64,000 nucleotides of DNA from assembly GCF_001692325.1 (NCBI RefSeq), contig NZ_LXKN01000022.1, forward strand, positions 1 through 64,000, in the 5' to 3' direction. Each line of letters starts with the position of its first letter. Positions within the stretch are counted from its first letter, which is position 1. This document shows positions 43,252 through 53,659 of this stretch, one piece after another. The translations under genes and the position numbers were made by a program. Origin of the DNA: Rhizobium sp. AC27/96. Lineage in GTDB: Bacteria > Pseudomonadota > Alphaproteobacteria > Rhizobiales > Rhizobiaceae. Below the pieces are notes generated by a model. That model ran no database searches and had not been told where the DNA came from. It saw only the letters and a list, made by a program, of their open reading frames with translations.

Positions 43252-44450
43252 TCAGACCTTGGCGCCGCGGCGGCCGAGCACGAGCAAGGCGCCAAGGATG
43301 GCCGCCGCTGCACCGAGGATATAGACCGCAGCATAGCCGAACTGGCCGGCGATGACGCCAGCCAAAGGGCCGGCAACACCGTAAGCGATGTCGAGAAAGG
43401 CAACGAAGGCACCCATGGCGCTGCCGCGATTGGCGGGCAATACGCGCTTCAGGGCTTCGACGCCGAGTGCCGGAAAGACCAGCGCGCAGCCAAGGCCCGT
43501 GACGAGCGCGCCGGCAAGCGCGACCATCTCGATCGGTGCCGCCCACAGCAGAGCCTGCCCAATAGCCTCGATCGCCAGCGACCAGAAGGCAACTCGGTAG
43601 CCGCCGATCCTGTCCGGCAGGTGACCGAATACCGCGCGCATGAAGATGAAGCCTGTGCCAAAGGCGGTCATGACGAGGCCGGCATGCGCCCAGCCTCGCT
43701 CCGCGAAATACAGTGACGCGAACGCCGTAAGGCCCGACAGGCCGACGCCCGACAACATCAGGCCGAGGCCTTCTTTCCAGATCTGCCCGATGACGCGGTA
43801 GAAGGGCAGACGTGTTCCTGTTGGCGTCGTGTAGGACGAGGCACCCAAGGCGATGGCGGCTGCGATGATCGGTGCGACAATGCAGGCAACCATGGAAACC
43901 TCAAGACCATAGGTCTGATAGAGGGCCATGCCGATCGGTGCGCCAATGGCAAGGGCGGCGAACATGGCGATCCCTGTCCAGGACATCGACATGCCGGCGC
44001 GTTGCGGCCCGACCGAGGCGATCGACCAGGAGACACAGCCGGTGACGAACTGGCTCTCGCCGAAACCTGCAACCAGCCGGCCGAGAATAATGGTTGCGAG
44101 GCTCAATTGCGGGCTCAGGGCGGCATGGCCGCGATGAGATAGAGCAAGCCGCCGAAGGCGCAGGTGAACGCACCCTGCAGCGCCGCGCGCCTGCCGCCAT
44201 GGCTGTCGGTCAACCGGCCCGAATAACCACGGGTCAGCACGGTTGCCAGGAACTGGATGCCAATGGCAATGCCGACGACCAGGTTGCCGAAGCGAAGCTT
44301 GTCATGGACGAACAGCGGAATGACGGGCAGCGGCAGGCCGACGGCCAGATAGCCGCAAAACAGCGCGGCGATGATGCCCGGCGCGGGACGGGAGAGATGG
44401 ATGGGCGCGCTGTCTGTCGGATTCGCACCGTCGAGGACCGGTGGTGACAT
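43252..44450 (-). pseudogene. MFS transporter, one-base frameshift
   Basis: The gene begins at 44450 (AGGAGA, ATG) with LSRPAPGIIAALFCGYLAVG and runs 111 codons to a TGA at 44115-44117. The other frame resumes with SPQLSLATIILGRLVAGFGE and continues to 43252, giving the rest of an AraJ/YfcJ-type MFS exporter with about 12 membrane segments. Adding one C in the GCC-CCC run at 44118-44120 rejoins them without gap, so this is a recent one-base deletion or a sequencing error. Family motif GRLVAGFGES is intact. Confidence 0.8.
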
Positions 44451-44522
44451 GACGGTCTCCTTTCATGCCTGGATGAATTTTGGGTGGTGGCGTGCCGACG
44501 ATGGGCGGTACGCCTGGCCCGT

Positions 44523-45863
44523 TTAGGCCGCGACGGAGTCAGCGAAGAGCTCCGGCCGATAACCGCTGGCCCGGAGCAGATGATCGCGCGATGCGCCAAT
44601 CTCGGTGGTCAGCTTGTCGAGATCGACATCAAGGAGCTTGCCTCCACGCTTGCGCAACTGGCCGGCGACCATGACGGTATCGACGTCCGAGCGTTCAACA
44701 GCCTGAACGATAGTGCCGATGGCGTTGTTGACCGGGAAGACGGCCACACCGTCGGTGCGGACCATGATGATGTCGGCTTGCTTGCCGGCGGCAAGCGTGC
44801 CGATCGAACCTTCAAGTCCGGCGGCGCGGGCGCCGTGGATAGTTGCGGCCTTCAGGACCGCCTCGACAGTAATCGGCGCCGGCGCATCCGTTTCGCCGCG
44901 GAAACGGCGATAGCGCATGGCCGAACGCTGTTGGCCGAATAGGGCATGCATTTCCCCGAACATGTCGCTGCCGAATGCGGTATCGAGATCGATGCCGATC
45001 GCAGGCGTGAGACCGTGATCGATCGCCTGCTGATAGGCGAAGCTTTCGTCATCGAACCCGAAGAGCGCGTCAGAGCGTGGATTTATGGTGACGTTGACGC
45101 CGGCCTCGGCGAACAGCCTCCAGGTTTCCTGCGGGATGCGCGTGCAGTGGTTGAAGATGTTGTGCGGACCGAGCACGCCTTTCTCGGCAAATTCCGGACC
45201 GAGCTTTGCGAGATCGCCGATGAATTCCGTGAGGATGCGCATGTCCAGGCTGCGGGCGACCTTCCACCAGTCGAGATTGAGCTGGCCGAAGAGCCCGACC
45301 TTTACCAGTCCGTCATCATGGTTCCAGTTCGATGCAAGGCGTTCCAGATCATCAGGCAGGTGGGCGGAAGAGGCCTTCTTGTCCATGGCCGGACCGACCA
45401 TGTGTAGCGCCCGGATGCCGGCGCCGTCCAATGCATCCAACGCTGCGTCCGTGTGTTCCGGGCTGCGGGAGCTGTGGCAGGCATCGATGATCGTGGTGAT
45501 GCCGGCATCAAGCGAGGCTACTGCCGTCAGTCGGGTGCTCAGATACATATCCAGAGGTCGATAGTGGCTGCCCAATGTTTCGGCGACAACGCCGATATAG
45601 GCGAAGAGGTCGTCGACATCGGGCATCAGTCGCCGCATGACGCCAAGCCATGCGTGGTGATGGGCGTCCACCAGGCCGGGCATGACAATGGTGCCGCGGG
45701 CATCGATGATTTCGGCACCATCCGCCTTGATGTCGGCGCCGATCGCGGCAATGCGATCGCCCTCTACCAGGATGTCGCCCACAGGCAGGTTTTCGGTCTT
45801 GGCGTCCATCGTGAGGATGGTGCCGCCCTTGAAAAGCGTGCGTCTTGCATTTTGCGTGGTCAT
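44523..45863 (-). CDS. Amidohydrolase (nucleobase deaminase/TrzN-like family)
   Basis: 446 residues of the amidohydrolase superfamily. The first metal-binding signature is DAHHHAW (H68, H70). A second His is in IFNHCTRI and the catalytic Asp lies near GIDLDTAFGSDMF. The C-terminal beta-sandwich part (GTLAAGKQADIIMVR) is typical of the family. The enzyme would hydrolyse or deaminate a heterocyclic ring or amide, e.g. a purine, a cytosine analogue or an s-triazine-like compound; the substrate cannot be named. It is the first gene of the leftward operon with MFS and SDR genes, divergent from a LysR regulator. Confidence 0.82.
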   Translation of the reverse strand: MTTQNARRTLFKGGTILTMDAKTENLPVGDILVEGDRIAAIGADIKADGAEIIDARGTIVMPGLVDAHHHAWLGVMRRLMPDVDDLFAYIGVVAETLGSHYRPLDMYLSTRLTAVASLDAGITTIIDACHSSRSPEHTDAALDALDGAGIRALHMVGPAMDKKASSAHLPDDLERLASNWNHDDGLVKVGLFGQLNLDWWKVARSLDMRILTEFIGDLAKLGPEFAEKGVLGPHNIFNHCTRIPQETWRLFAEAGVNVTINPRSDALFGFDDESFAYQQAIDHGLTPAIGIDLDTAFGSDMFGEMHALFGQQRSAMRYRRFRGETDAPAPITVEAVLKAATIHGARAAGLEGSIGTLAAGKQADIIMVRTDGVAVFPVNNAIGTIVQAVERSDVDTVMVAGQLRKRGGKLLDVDLDKLTTEIGASRDHLLRASGYRPELFADSVAA

Positions 45864-45964
45864 GGTCCCATGCCCTTTCGTCTATGGTCGGGAAAGGCTC
45901 GGTGGCCTCGGGTGGGACTATCGCTCCGGAACACTCTTGAATTAAGTGCGATTATGTCAGATGC

Positions 45965-45985
45965 TTCCTGACTATAAATCAGGAA
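45965..45985. promoter_or_regulatory. Palindrome TTCCTGA-N7-TCAGGAA, candidate LysR operator
   Basis: A perfect 7-bp inverted repeat with a 7-base centre, immediately before the LysR-type gene. Its right arm includes the AGGAA that serves as the ribosome site, 6 bases before the ATG at 45992. Binding would block its own gene and, from the divergent position, affect the amidohydrolase operon. Confidence 0.7.
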
Positions 45986-45991
45986 ACTTCG

Positions 45992-46897
45992 ATGCCATTC
46001 GATGGGAGAATTTTGTCGGGCGTGAGCGTGTTGGCCGCCGTGATCGAAGGCGGCAGCTTCGTCAAGGCCGCAGGCCTTATCGGCATTACCGACTCCGGCG
46101 TGAGCCGCGCGATCGGAAGGCTGGAAGCGCGACTTGGCATCCGGCTTCTGGACCGGACCACCCGCTCTGTCATGCTGACGGACGAGGGGCGCCGCTTCTA
46201 CGAGGAGGTAAAACCGCATCTCGACGCGATCGAGAATGCTGCGGCTGTCGCCTCAGGCGCCTCGTCCGCGGTGCGCGGCAGGCTGAGGGTGGATATCGAC
46301 CCTTTCTTCCTGCCGCTGGTGCTGGCCGGCAAGCTTGGCAGCTTCTGCGATCGCTACCCGGACCTCACTGTCGAATTCGTGTCGCGGGAACATGTCGCCG
46401 ATCTGGTTTCCGAGGGGATCGACCTTGCCGTCCGGTTCGGCCAGCCGCGCCATTCGAGCCTCGTCTCCCGCAAGCTGATCGAGGCGCCGATCCTGACCGT
46501 AGCAGCGCCGGCCTATCTGGCGCGCCATGGAAGGCCGGGGCATCCCTCCGAACTCAGCGCGCATCGTTGCCTGCAATTTCTCGATCCGCATAGCGGCCAA
46601 CCGTTCGAATGGGAGTTTGTCGGCGTGCATGAGACGCTATTGGTCGCCACCTCCGGCCCGCTGACTTTCACCGACCCGAAGACAATGCTGGAGGAATGTG
46701 TCGCCGGCACCGGCATTGGGCAGATCATCGGCTGGGGTGTTCGCCATCTGCTTGATAGCGGCGAATTGATCGATCTGTTTCCGGACTGGCATGGGGAACG
46801 CTTCCCTCTCTATGCTTACCATCCGTCACGCAAGCATCCGCCTGCCAAGGTTCAGGCCTTTCTGGATTTCTGCGTCTCGGTCATCCAGCGGCTCTAG
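45992..46897 (+). CDS. LysR-family transcriptional regulator
   Basis: 301 residues. The N-terminal winged helix (VLAAVIEGGSFVKAAGLIGITDSGVSRAIGRLEARLGIRLLDRTTRSVMLTDEG) is complete and a two-lobed effector domain follows. It is divergent from the amidohydrolase/MFS/SDR operon, which it probably regulates. A clear inverted repeat overlaps its ribosome site. Confidence 0.9.
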   Translation: MPFDGRILSGVSVLAAVIEGGSFVKAAGLIGITDSGVSRAIGRLEARLGIRLLDRTTRSVMLTDEGRRFYEEVKPHLDAIENAAAVASGASSAVRGRLRVDIDPFFLPLVLAGKLGSFCDRYPDLTVEFVSREHVADLVSEGIDLAVRFGQPRHSSLVSRKLIEAPILTVAAPAYLARHGRPGHPSELSAHRCLQFLDPHSGQPFEWEFVGVHETLLVATSGPLTFTDPKTMLEECVAGTGIGQIIGWGVRHLLDSGELIDLFPDWHGERFPLYAYHPSRKHPPAKVQAFLDFCVSVIQRL

Positions 46898-46923
46898 CCT
46901 GTCCCCGCAAAGATCATTCCCTC

Positions 46924-47172
46924 TCAGCTTTGATCCATGCTCGGTTCCCAGCCGCGGGTCATGCCTCTGCTCATGCATGCGGAGGCAAGCGAAAGCTGGT
47001 AGCGAAGATGCTGAATGCGCTCCACAAGGTCGCCGATCGCAGCGCGCGCGTCTCCATCATGGGCAGCCAGGATCGCCTCGATCGGATCGAACTCCACGTC
47101 TTCAACGGCTTGAGCAGTTTCGGCACTCATAGGACGCACATCTCCATTCCGCCGACCGATGGCGGTACTCAT
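46924..47172 (-). CDS. Small protein of unknown function, second gene of SOS-type operon
   Basis: 82 residues from the ATG at 47172, or 68 from the ATG at 47130. It is acidic and helical in the middle (FDPIEAILAAHDGDARAAIGDLVERIQHLRYQLSLASACMSRGM), with a two-Cys-poor, Arg-ending tail. No known domain recognised. It is read with the 79-residue gene 21 bases upstream, under the LexA-boxed promoter at 47456-47483. The ATG at 47172 has only a weak ribosome site. Confidence 0.7.
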   Translation of the reverse strand: MSTAIGRRNGDVRPMSAETAQAVEDVEFDPIEAILAAHDGDARAAIGDLVERIQHLRYQLSLASACMSRGMTRGWEPSMDQS

Positions 47173-47192
47173 CGTCAAGCTGTCGGTCGATC

Positions 47193-47432
47193 TCAGGCGG
47201 CGTTCAGATCGGCGATTTCGCCGTGCTTCGCCAGCAGGCGAGGGGCCGTCATGTCGCCGGTCTCGTCATCCACCATGACCGCATAGGCGGCCACGCCGAT
47301 AAAGCGTTCCGACATGGCCGAAGCAATCTTCTCGGCGCTCACGGCATTGGATGCCTGCCGCATTTCGCCGGGAACGAGATTTCCGCGGTTTTTCTTGTAG
47401 GGCAGGATGATGAATTTTTCGGCGGTTGCCAT
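47193..47432 (-). CDS. Small protein of unknown function, first gene of SOS-type operon
   Basis: 79 residues, soluble, with the N-terminus ATAEKFIILPYKKNRGNLVPG and a middle region SAEKIASAMSERFIGVAAYAVMVDDETG that looks like a beta-alpha segment. I do not recognise the family. It has an AGGGAAA ribosome site and sits directly behind a strong promoter overlapped by an alphaproteobacterial LexA box. It is therefore probably made after DNA damage. Confidence 0.75.
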   Translation of the reverse strand: MATAEKFIILPYKKNRGNLVPGEMRQASNAVSAEKIASAMSERFIGVAAYAVMVDDETGDMTAPRLLAKHGEIADLNAA

Positions 47433-47449
47433 GGCATTTTCCCTGATTT

Positions 47450-47464
47450 GTTCCTATTATGTTC
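47450..47464. promoter_or_regulatory. LexA box (GTTC-N7-GTTC)
   Basis: GTTC-CTATTAT-GTTC matches the LexA site GTTC-N7-GTTC of alphaproteobacteria exactly. It overlaps the -10 (CATAAT on the minus strand, 47456-47461) of the promoter for the 79-residue gene, as at recA-type SOS promoters. Confidence 0.85.
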
Positions 47465-47483
47465 TTGATCGGGGAGAAGTCAA
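47456..47483 (-). promoter_or_regulatory. Strong promoter for two small SOS-type genes
   Basis: On the minus strand TTGACT (47478-47483), 16 bases, CATAAT (47456-47461). Transcription would begin about 7-10 bases later and run into a short leader before the ATG at 47432. The LexA box at 47450-47464 overlaps the -10. Confidence 0.8.
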
Positions 47484-47543
47484 GCTGAAGTTCTGGCGCG
47501 GCTTACGCTCTTATGCCCGATCCCGGTTTGACGCAGTACTTCG

Positions 47544-47921
47544 TCAGACTTCCATGATCTCTTCGAAGGATTCGGGAAAAGTCTCGCGCGCCACTTTCTC
47601 GTTGATGACGAGCATTGCCTCATAAGAGGTCGGGTCGAAATCCTTGTCTGCCGCCATGACCTCGCGTCCAAAGAACAGGTTCAGGCGAGCGGCATCCAGA
47701 TTGCCGCGCGCAAAGGGCTCGGCGCCGAAATAGTGCCAGAGTGCGTGCAGAAATGCCGCATCGATCCGATGTTCCAGCGATCCCTGTCGCGCGCGGCGCG
47801 GCAGGCTCTTGATCGGCGTCACGCCCTTGTGGTTCGCGCGGCGAATGGTGAATTGGACGCCTGTCCCCGGCATGCCTGACGGGAAACCGCGATATTTGAT
47901 CATGTCGGAAATCTTGGCCAT
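47544..47921 (-). CDS. Conserved-looking small protein of unknown function
   Basis: 125 residues from an ATG at 47921 preceded by GGGAGGAA; the frame is open to 48041 but without a ribosome site. It is rich in Arg/His and contains FTIRRANHKGVTPIKSLPRRARQGSLEHRIDAAFLHALWHYFG. The C-terminal half is helical and acidic (EAMLVINEKVARETFPESFEEIMEV). No recognised motif. It is monocistronic, lying upstream of the SOS-type promoter on the same strand. Confidence 0.75.
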   Translation of the reverse strand: MAKISDMIKYRGFPSGMPGTGVQFTIRRANHKGVTPIKSLPRRARQGSLEHRIDAAFLHALWHYFGAEPFARGNLDAARLNLFFGREVMAADKDFDPTSYEAMLVINEKVARETFPESFEEIMEV

Positions 47922-48257
47922 CGCTCTTGTTCCTCCCTCGCTATGGGATCGCGCCGGTGTTTCTTTCGATGCCAAGGCAAGACAATGGAGGCAATCATGC
48001 GGCCTCCATCCGTCGTCGTTCCATCGGCCCCTCAACCTCAAGGATTTTGCGAGCGAGCCTGAAACACCGTTGCCGGCATCGTCGATTTAAAACCCGACAT
48101 AGGCCATATCGACTCCACCGTGCAAGAGCGTGGCGGCCGGATACATCCGTATTGGTCCAGATGCGCCACCCAGCGCGACTATCCTGCTTCACGCCAGACA
48201 AAGCTGCGGGCCGGAACGGCCGATCCGGCCGCCGCGATTGTGCTCGCTCGGAAGCGG

Positions 48258-50378
48258 CTATTTTCCGTCAGTGCTTCCCAGTCGTTGTGCGGCGGTCTTC
48301 GGTCCTGTTGTCTGCAGATCCGCTTCATCAGCGAGAATGGCGGCTGCCTCGTTCAGGAGGACGTCCTTTGCACTCTTGCGGGCTTTTTCAATGGCAATAT
48401 CGGCGCTCAGGCTACGTTCGTTGGCCTGCAGGCCGTCGTCTTCAGTGGTGTCAACGCCATCGTTTATCTGCTCGCGCGACTTCAGCCGTTTTGCCTGAGC
48501 GGCCATTTCATTGCGACGCTCGGTTTCATTAAGGGAGATCACCCCTTTTTCGCGCTGGGCCTTCAGTTCAGCAACATCCTGCACGAAGCGCTGAAAATCC
48601 GGGTCACTTTGCACGCGGGCATCGTGGCGGCTCTGCAACTGCGGCAGCACTGCCTTTATATCGCCGTCAGGCACATAGTTTGCCGGTTTGACCTGAGTCC
48701 ACGGCAACGCATTATCGTAGCTCGATTCGCCAAAGGTCTTGGGGTCCGAAAGCGCCGGGAAGCTGATATCAGGCGTCACGCCGCGCAGTTGTGTCGTTCC
48801 GCCATTGACGCGGAAGAACTGGGCAACGGTCAATTTCAGCTCGCCGAATTTCGGCTTGGCGTTATGAGCCACCTGGTCGAGATTGACCACGGTCTGCACG
48901 GTGCCCTTGCCGAAACTGGGCTCTCCGACAATCACGCCGCGGCCATAGTCCTGTATCGCTGCGGCAAAAATCTCGGAAGCCGAGGCCGAGCCGCGATTGA
49001 TCAACACGCCCATCGGGCCGGTCCAGGCCGGCGCGGCGAGATCGTCGCTCTCGACATCGACCTTGCCGCTCGCATCGCGTTGCTGGACGATCGGGCCCTT
49101 GCCGACGAAGAGGCCCGTCAGATCGATGGCTTCGGAAAGCGAGCCGCCGCCATTGTTTCGCAAGTCGACCAGAACGCTGTCGACATTGTCCTGCTTGAGC
49201 TCCGTCAGAAGCTTGGCGACATCGCGGCTTGCGCTTCTATAGTCCTTGTCGCCTTTTCGGCGCGCTTCGAAGTCTTCATAAAACGCCGGCAGGGTAATCA
49301 CCCCGACTTTGCGTGTGGTGTCGCCATCCTTTACCGACAGGATGGTCTTCTGGGCAGCCTGCTTTTCAAGGCTGATCTTGTCGCGCACCAGGCTGATGAT
49401 GCGGTGCTTGGCGTCCGGCCCGGCATCCGCCGGCAAGATGTCGAGACGCACGACAGAATCTTTTGCGCCGCGTATCATCTGCACGATTTCATCGAGGCGC
49501 GTTCCCACGACTTCCTTGATGGGGCCGGTCTCACCCTGACCAACACCGGTGATGCGATCACCGACAGCAAGCTTGCCGGACAATTGCGCCGGGCCGCCTG
49601 ACACGAGCTCGCGGATGGTCGTGTAGTCGTCCCGCTCCTGCAATACCGCGCCGATGCCGACCAGCGACAACTTCATGGAGATGTCGAATTCAGCCGAGGC
49701 GGTCGCGCCGAAATAGTCGGTGTGCGGGTCGACCGACGTCGTGTAGGCGTCCATGAATGACTGGAACACATCGTCGCTCTTGTACTTGTAGGCGCGCTCG
49801 AGGGAATTCTGGTAGCGCTTGTCGAGCGTATCGCGAATGGCGTCGTCGGCCTTGCCAGCCAGTTTCAGGCGCAGCCAGTCGCTCTTGACGCGTTTGCGCC
49901 AGAGATCATTGCTCTCCGCCTCGGATTGCGGCCAGGGCTGCTTGTCGCGCTGCAGGGAATAATCTTCCTTCACGCTGAAATCGAAGCCCTTTTTGAGCAG
50001 GCTGCGGGCGTAGGTCATACGGTCGACGACGCGCTGCTCATACAGGTTGAAGATGGAAAACGGGATCTGCAGGTCTTCCTGGTTGATCGCGTCGTCAATC
50101 TTGGTGCTGACAGTCATGAACTTGTCGATATCGGCCTGCACGAAGAGGACGCGATCCGGATCCAGAGACTTGATAAACCGGTTCATGACCCTGACCGACA
50201 GGGCATCATCAAGTGGCACCGGCCTATAGTGGAAACGCGTGAGAAATTGTGCACTCAGATGGGCGGCTTGCCCCTGCTGTGGCAGCGGCGTCAAAACGGG
50301 CGGTGAACCGGCTTCCAGGGCATATGCCGACGGAGCAATTGCCAGAAACGCAAAGAGGAAACCATGTTGTATACGCAT
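48258..50378 (-). CDS. prc: Tail-specific protease Prc (S41 family)
   Basis: 706 residues with a Sec signal peptide (ending PSAYALE). A helical N-terminal region, a PDZ domain (about 238-312, GIGAVLQERDD), the S41 catalytic domain and a C-terminal helical region follow. The catalytic dyad is S466 (SASASEIF) and K491 (GEPSFGKGTVQ), the same 25-residue spacing as E. coli Prc (S430/K455). It degrades periplasmic proteins with nonpolar C-termini and affects peptidoglycan hydrolases. Length matches the Prc rather than the shorter CtpA type. The gene stands alone. Confidence 0.93.
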   Translation of the reverse strand: MRIQHGFLFAFLAIAPSAYALEAGSPPVLTPLPQQGQAAHLSAQFLTRFHYRPVPLDDALSVRVMNRFIKSLDPDRVLFVQADIDKFMTVSTKIDDAINQEDLQIPFSIFNLYEQRVVDRMTYARSLLKKGFDFSVKEDYSLQRDKQPWPQSEAESNDLWRKRVKSDWLRLKLAGKADDAIRDTLDKRYQNSLERAYKYKSDDVFQSFMDAYTTSVDPHTDYFGATASAEFDISMKLSLVGIGAVLQERDDYTTIRELVSGGPAQLSGKLAVGDRITGVGQGETGPIKEVVGTRLDEIVQMIRGAKDSVVRLDILPADAGPDAKHRIISLVRDKISLEKQAAQKTILSVKDGDTTRKVGVITLPAFYEDFEARRKGDKDYRSASRDVAKLLTELKQDNVDSVLVDLRNNGGGSLSEAIDLTGLFVGKGPIVQQRDASGKVDVESDDLAAPAWTGPMGVLINRGSASASEIFAAAIQDYGRGVIVGEPSFGKGTVQTVVNLDQVAHNAKPKFGELKLTVAQFFRVNGGTTQLRGVTPDISFPALSDPKTFGESSYDNALPWTQVKPANYVPDGDIKAVLPQLQSRHDARVQSDPDFQRFVQDVAELKAQREKGVISLNETERRNEMAAQAKRLKSREQINDGVDTTEDDGLQANERSLSADIAIEKARKSAKDVLLNEAAAILADEADLQTTGPKTAAQRLGSTDGK

Positions 50379-50577
50379 TGAGCTTTGATCCGATTCTCAA
50401 CATTGAGCTTTTTATGTCTGATGTTGGTGGAACAATTATGGTTTTTTGGCAACCGGAAGGACGCATTTCGTCCGTAAAGTTTTCCGGAGCGGCAGATCGG
50501 AAGGCTTCTGCGCAGGCGATTGATCAGCCTTAGGCAGAGTGAAGCCGTCCCTGTTCATCAGCGGTCCGGTAAACATG

Positions 50578-50612
50578 ATGCCCTCCCCGACGGTTCAAAT
50601 CGGGGAGGGCAT
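50578..50612. terminator. Strong terminator hairpin after glpV
   Basis: ATGCCCTCCCCGA and TCGGGGAGGGCAT form a perfect 13-bp stem with a 9-base loop. It lies 30 bases downstream of the glpV stop. It is a likely end of the glp operon transcript, though no long U-run follows. Confidence 0.7.
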
Positions 50613-50642
50613 GCGGTTGTTGAGAAAAGCCGAGAAGCTCGA

Positions 50643-52373
<1,731 letters not shown>

Positions 52374-52441
52374 AAATTCCTCCCTACAGGTTGCGAATAT
52401 CATTCAGGCGGCCAGACCCCCGGCCTCCGTACCAGTTTGCT

Positions 52442-52729
52442 TCAGACCAGACGGAAGACGCCGACGGCGTAGACCACGGAAAGAGCAAGAGCCCACCACA
52501 GGCTGGGGCCTCCCAGGCCCAGCCAGGCGATGTGGATGAAAGCGGCACCAAGCAGTGAAATGAACAGCCGGTCGCCGCGTGTGGTTTCGAAATGCAGGAT
52601 GCCGACGCGCGGATTGCCGCCGGGCGAAACATATTCCCAGACCGCCATGCCGATCAAAAGCACCAGGATCGTTGCGAAAAAGAGAGCCGTCGGCAGCGTC
52701 CAGGCCATCCAAGAGAAATCGGTGTTCAT
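52442..52729 (-). CDS. glpU: DUF2160 small membrane protein (GlpU)
   Basis: 95 residues with three membrane segments (TALFFATILVLLIGMAVWEY, FISLLGAAFIHIAWLGLGG, LWWALALSVVYAVGVFRL). This protein family is found only in glycerol-type ABC operons like this one. It is essential or accessory to transport; the mechanism is unknown. It sits between the permeases and the binding protein. Confidence 0.88.
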   Translation of the reverse strand: MNTDFSWMAWTLPTALFFATILVLLIGMAVWEYVSPGGNPRVGILHFETTRGDRLFISLLGAAFIHIAWLGLGGPSLWWALALSVVYAVGVFRLV

Positions 52730-52741
52730 GGCGGTCTCCCT

Positions 52742-53659
52742 TCAGACGCGGCCGAGCGCGAAGCCCTTGGCGATGTAGTTGCGGACGAAATAGATGACGA
52801 GCGCGCCGGGAACCAAGGTCAACACGCCGGCGGCGGCAAGCAGGCCCCAGTCCATGCCCGAGGCCGAGACAGTTCGCGTCATGATGGCGGCGATCGGCTT
52901 GGCGTCCGTCACCGTCAGCGTGCGGGCGATCAGCAGCTCGACCCAGGAGAACATGAAGCAGAAGAAGGCGGCGACGCCGATGCCGCTGGCGATCAGCGGA
53001 ATGAAGATCTTGATGAAGAAGCGCGGGAACGAATAGCCGTCGATATAGGCCGTCTCGTCGATCTCCTTCGGCACGCCGGACATAAAGCCTTCGAGGATCC
53101 AGACCGCCAGCGGCACGTTGAACAGGCAATGCGCCAGCGCCACGGCGATATGGGTGTCGATCAGGCCGAAGGCGGAATAGAGCTGGAAGAAAGGGAGCGC
53201 GAAGACTGCCGGCGGCGCCATGCGGTTCGTCAATAGCCAGAAGAACACATGCTTGTCGCCGAGGAAGCGGTAGCGCGAGAAGGCGTAGGCCGCGGGAAGG
53301 GCGCAGGCAACCGAGATCACCATGTTCATGACGACATAGGTGATCGAGTTGATATAGCCCTTGTACCAGGACGGATCGGTGAAGATGATCGCGTAATTGC
53401 GCAGCGTCGGCGCATGCGGATAAAGCGTCAGCCCGTTGACGATCTCTTCGTTCGTCTTGAAGCTCATGTTGATGAGCCAGTAGATCGGCAGCAACAGGAA
53501 GATGATGTAGATCGCCGGCACCAGCCAGGACCAGCGCCCCTTTTCGCTTTGCCTGCGGGCAACCTGGGTACCGGCTGTATTCGCGGCTGAGGTGCCGGGC
53601 GCCGTCATTGTCTGCATCGCGGCATCTCCGGCCGTGGTGGACATCGATTTGCCGCTCAT
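52742..53659 (-). CDS. glpQ: ABC transporter permease (GlpQ)
   Basis: 305 residues with six membrane segments, in the MalG/UgpE branch. The segment WSWLVPAIYIIFLLLPIYW starts the membrane part. The EAA loop is at about EIDETAYIDGYSFPRFFIKI and the C-terminus is of the MalG type. It pairs with GlpP. The gene overlaps the glpP stop by four bases. Confidence 0.88.
   Translation of the reverse strand: MSGKSMSTTAGDAAMQTMTAPGTSAANTAGTQVARRQSEKGRWSWLVPAIYIIFLLLPIYWLINMSFKTNEEIVNGLTLYPHAPTLRNYAIIFTDPSWYKGYINSITYVVMNMVISVACALPAAYAFSRYRFLGDKHVFFWLLTNRMAPPAVFALPFFQLYSAFGLIDTHIAVALAHCLFNVPLAVWILEGFMSGVPKEIDETAYIDGYSFPRFFIKIFIPLIASGIGVAAFFCFMFSWVELLIARTLTVTDAKPIAAIMTRTVSASGMDWGLLAAAGVLTLVPGALVIYFVRNYIAKGFALGRV

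Noticed and set aside
48120..49601. A 493-codon + strand frame opposite prc
   Set aside because: It is the antisense shadow of prc, which has a complete S41 active site and signal peptide.
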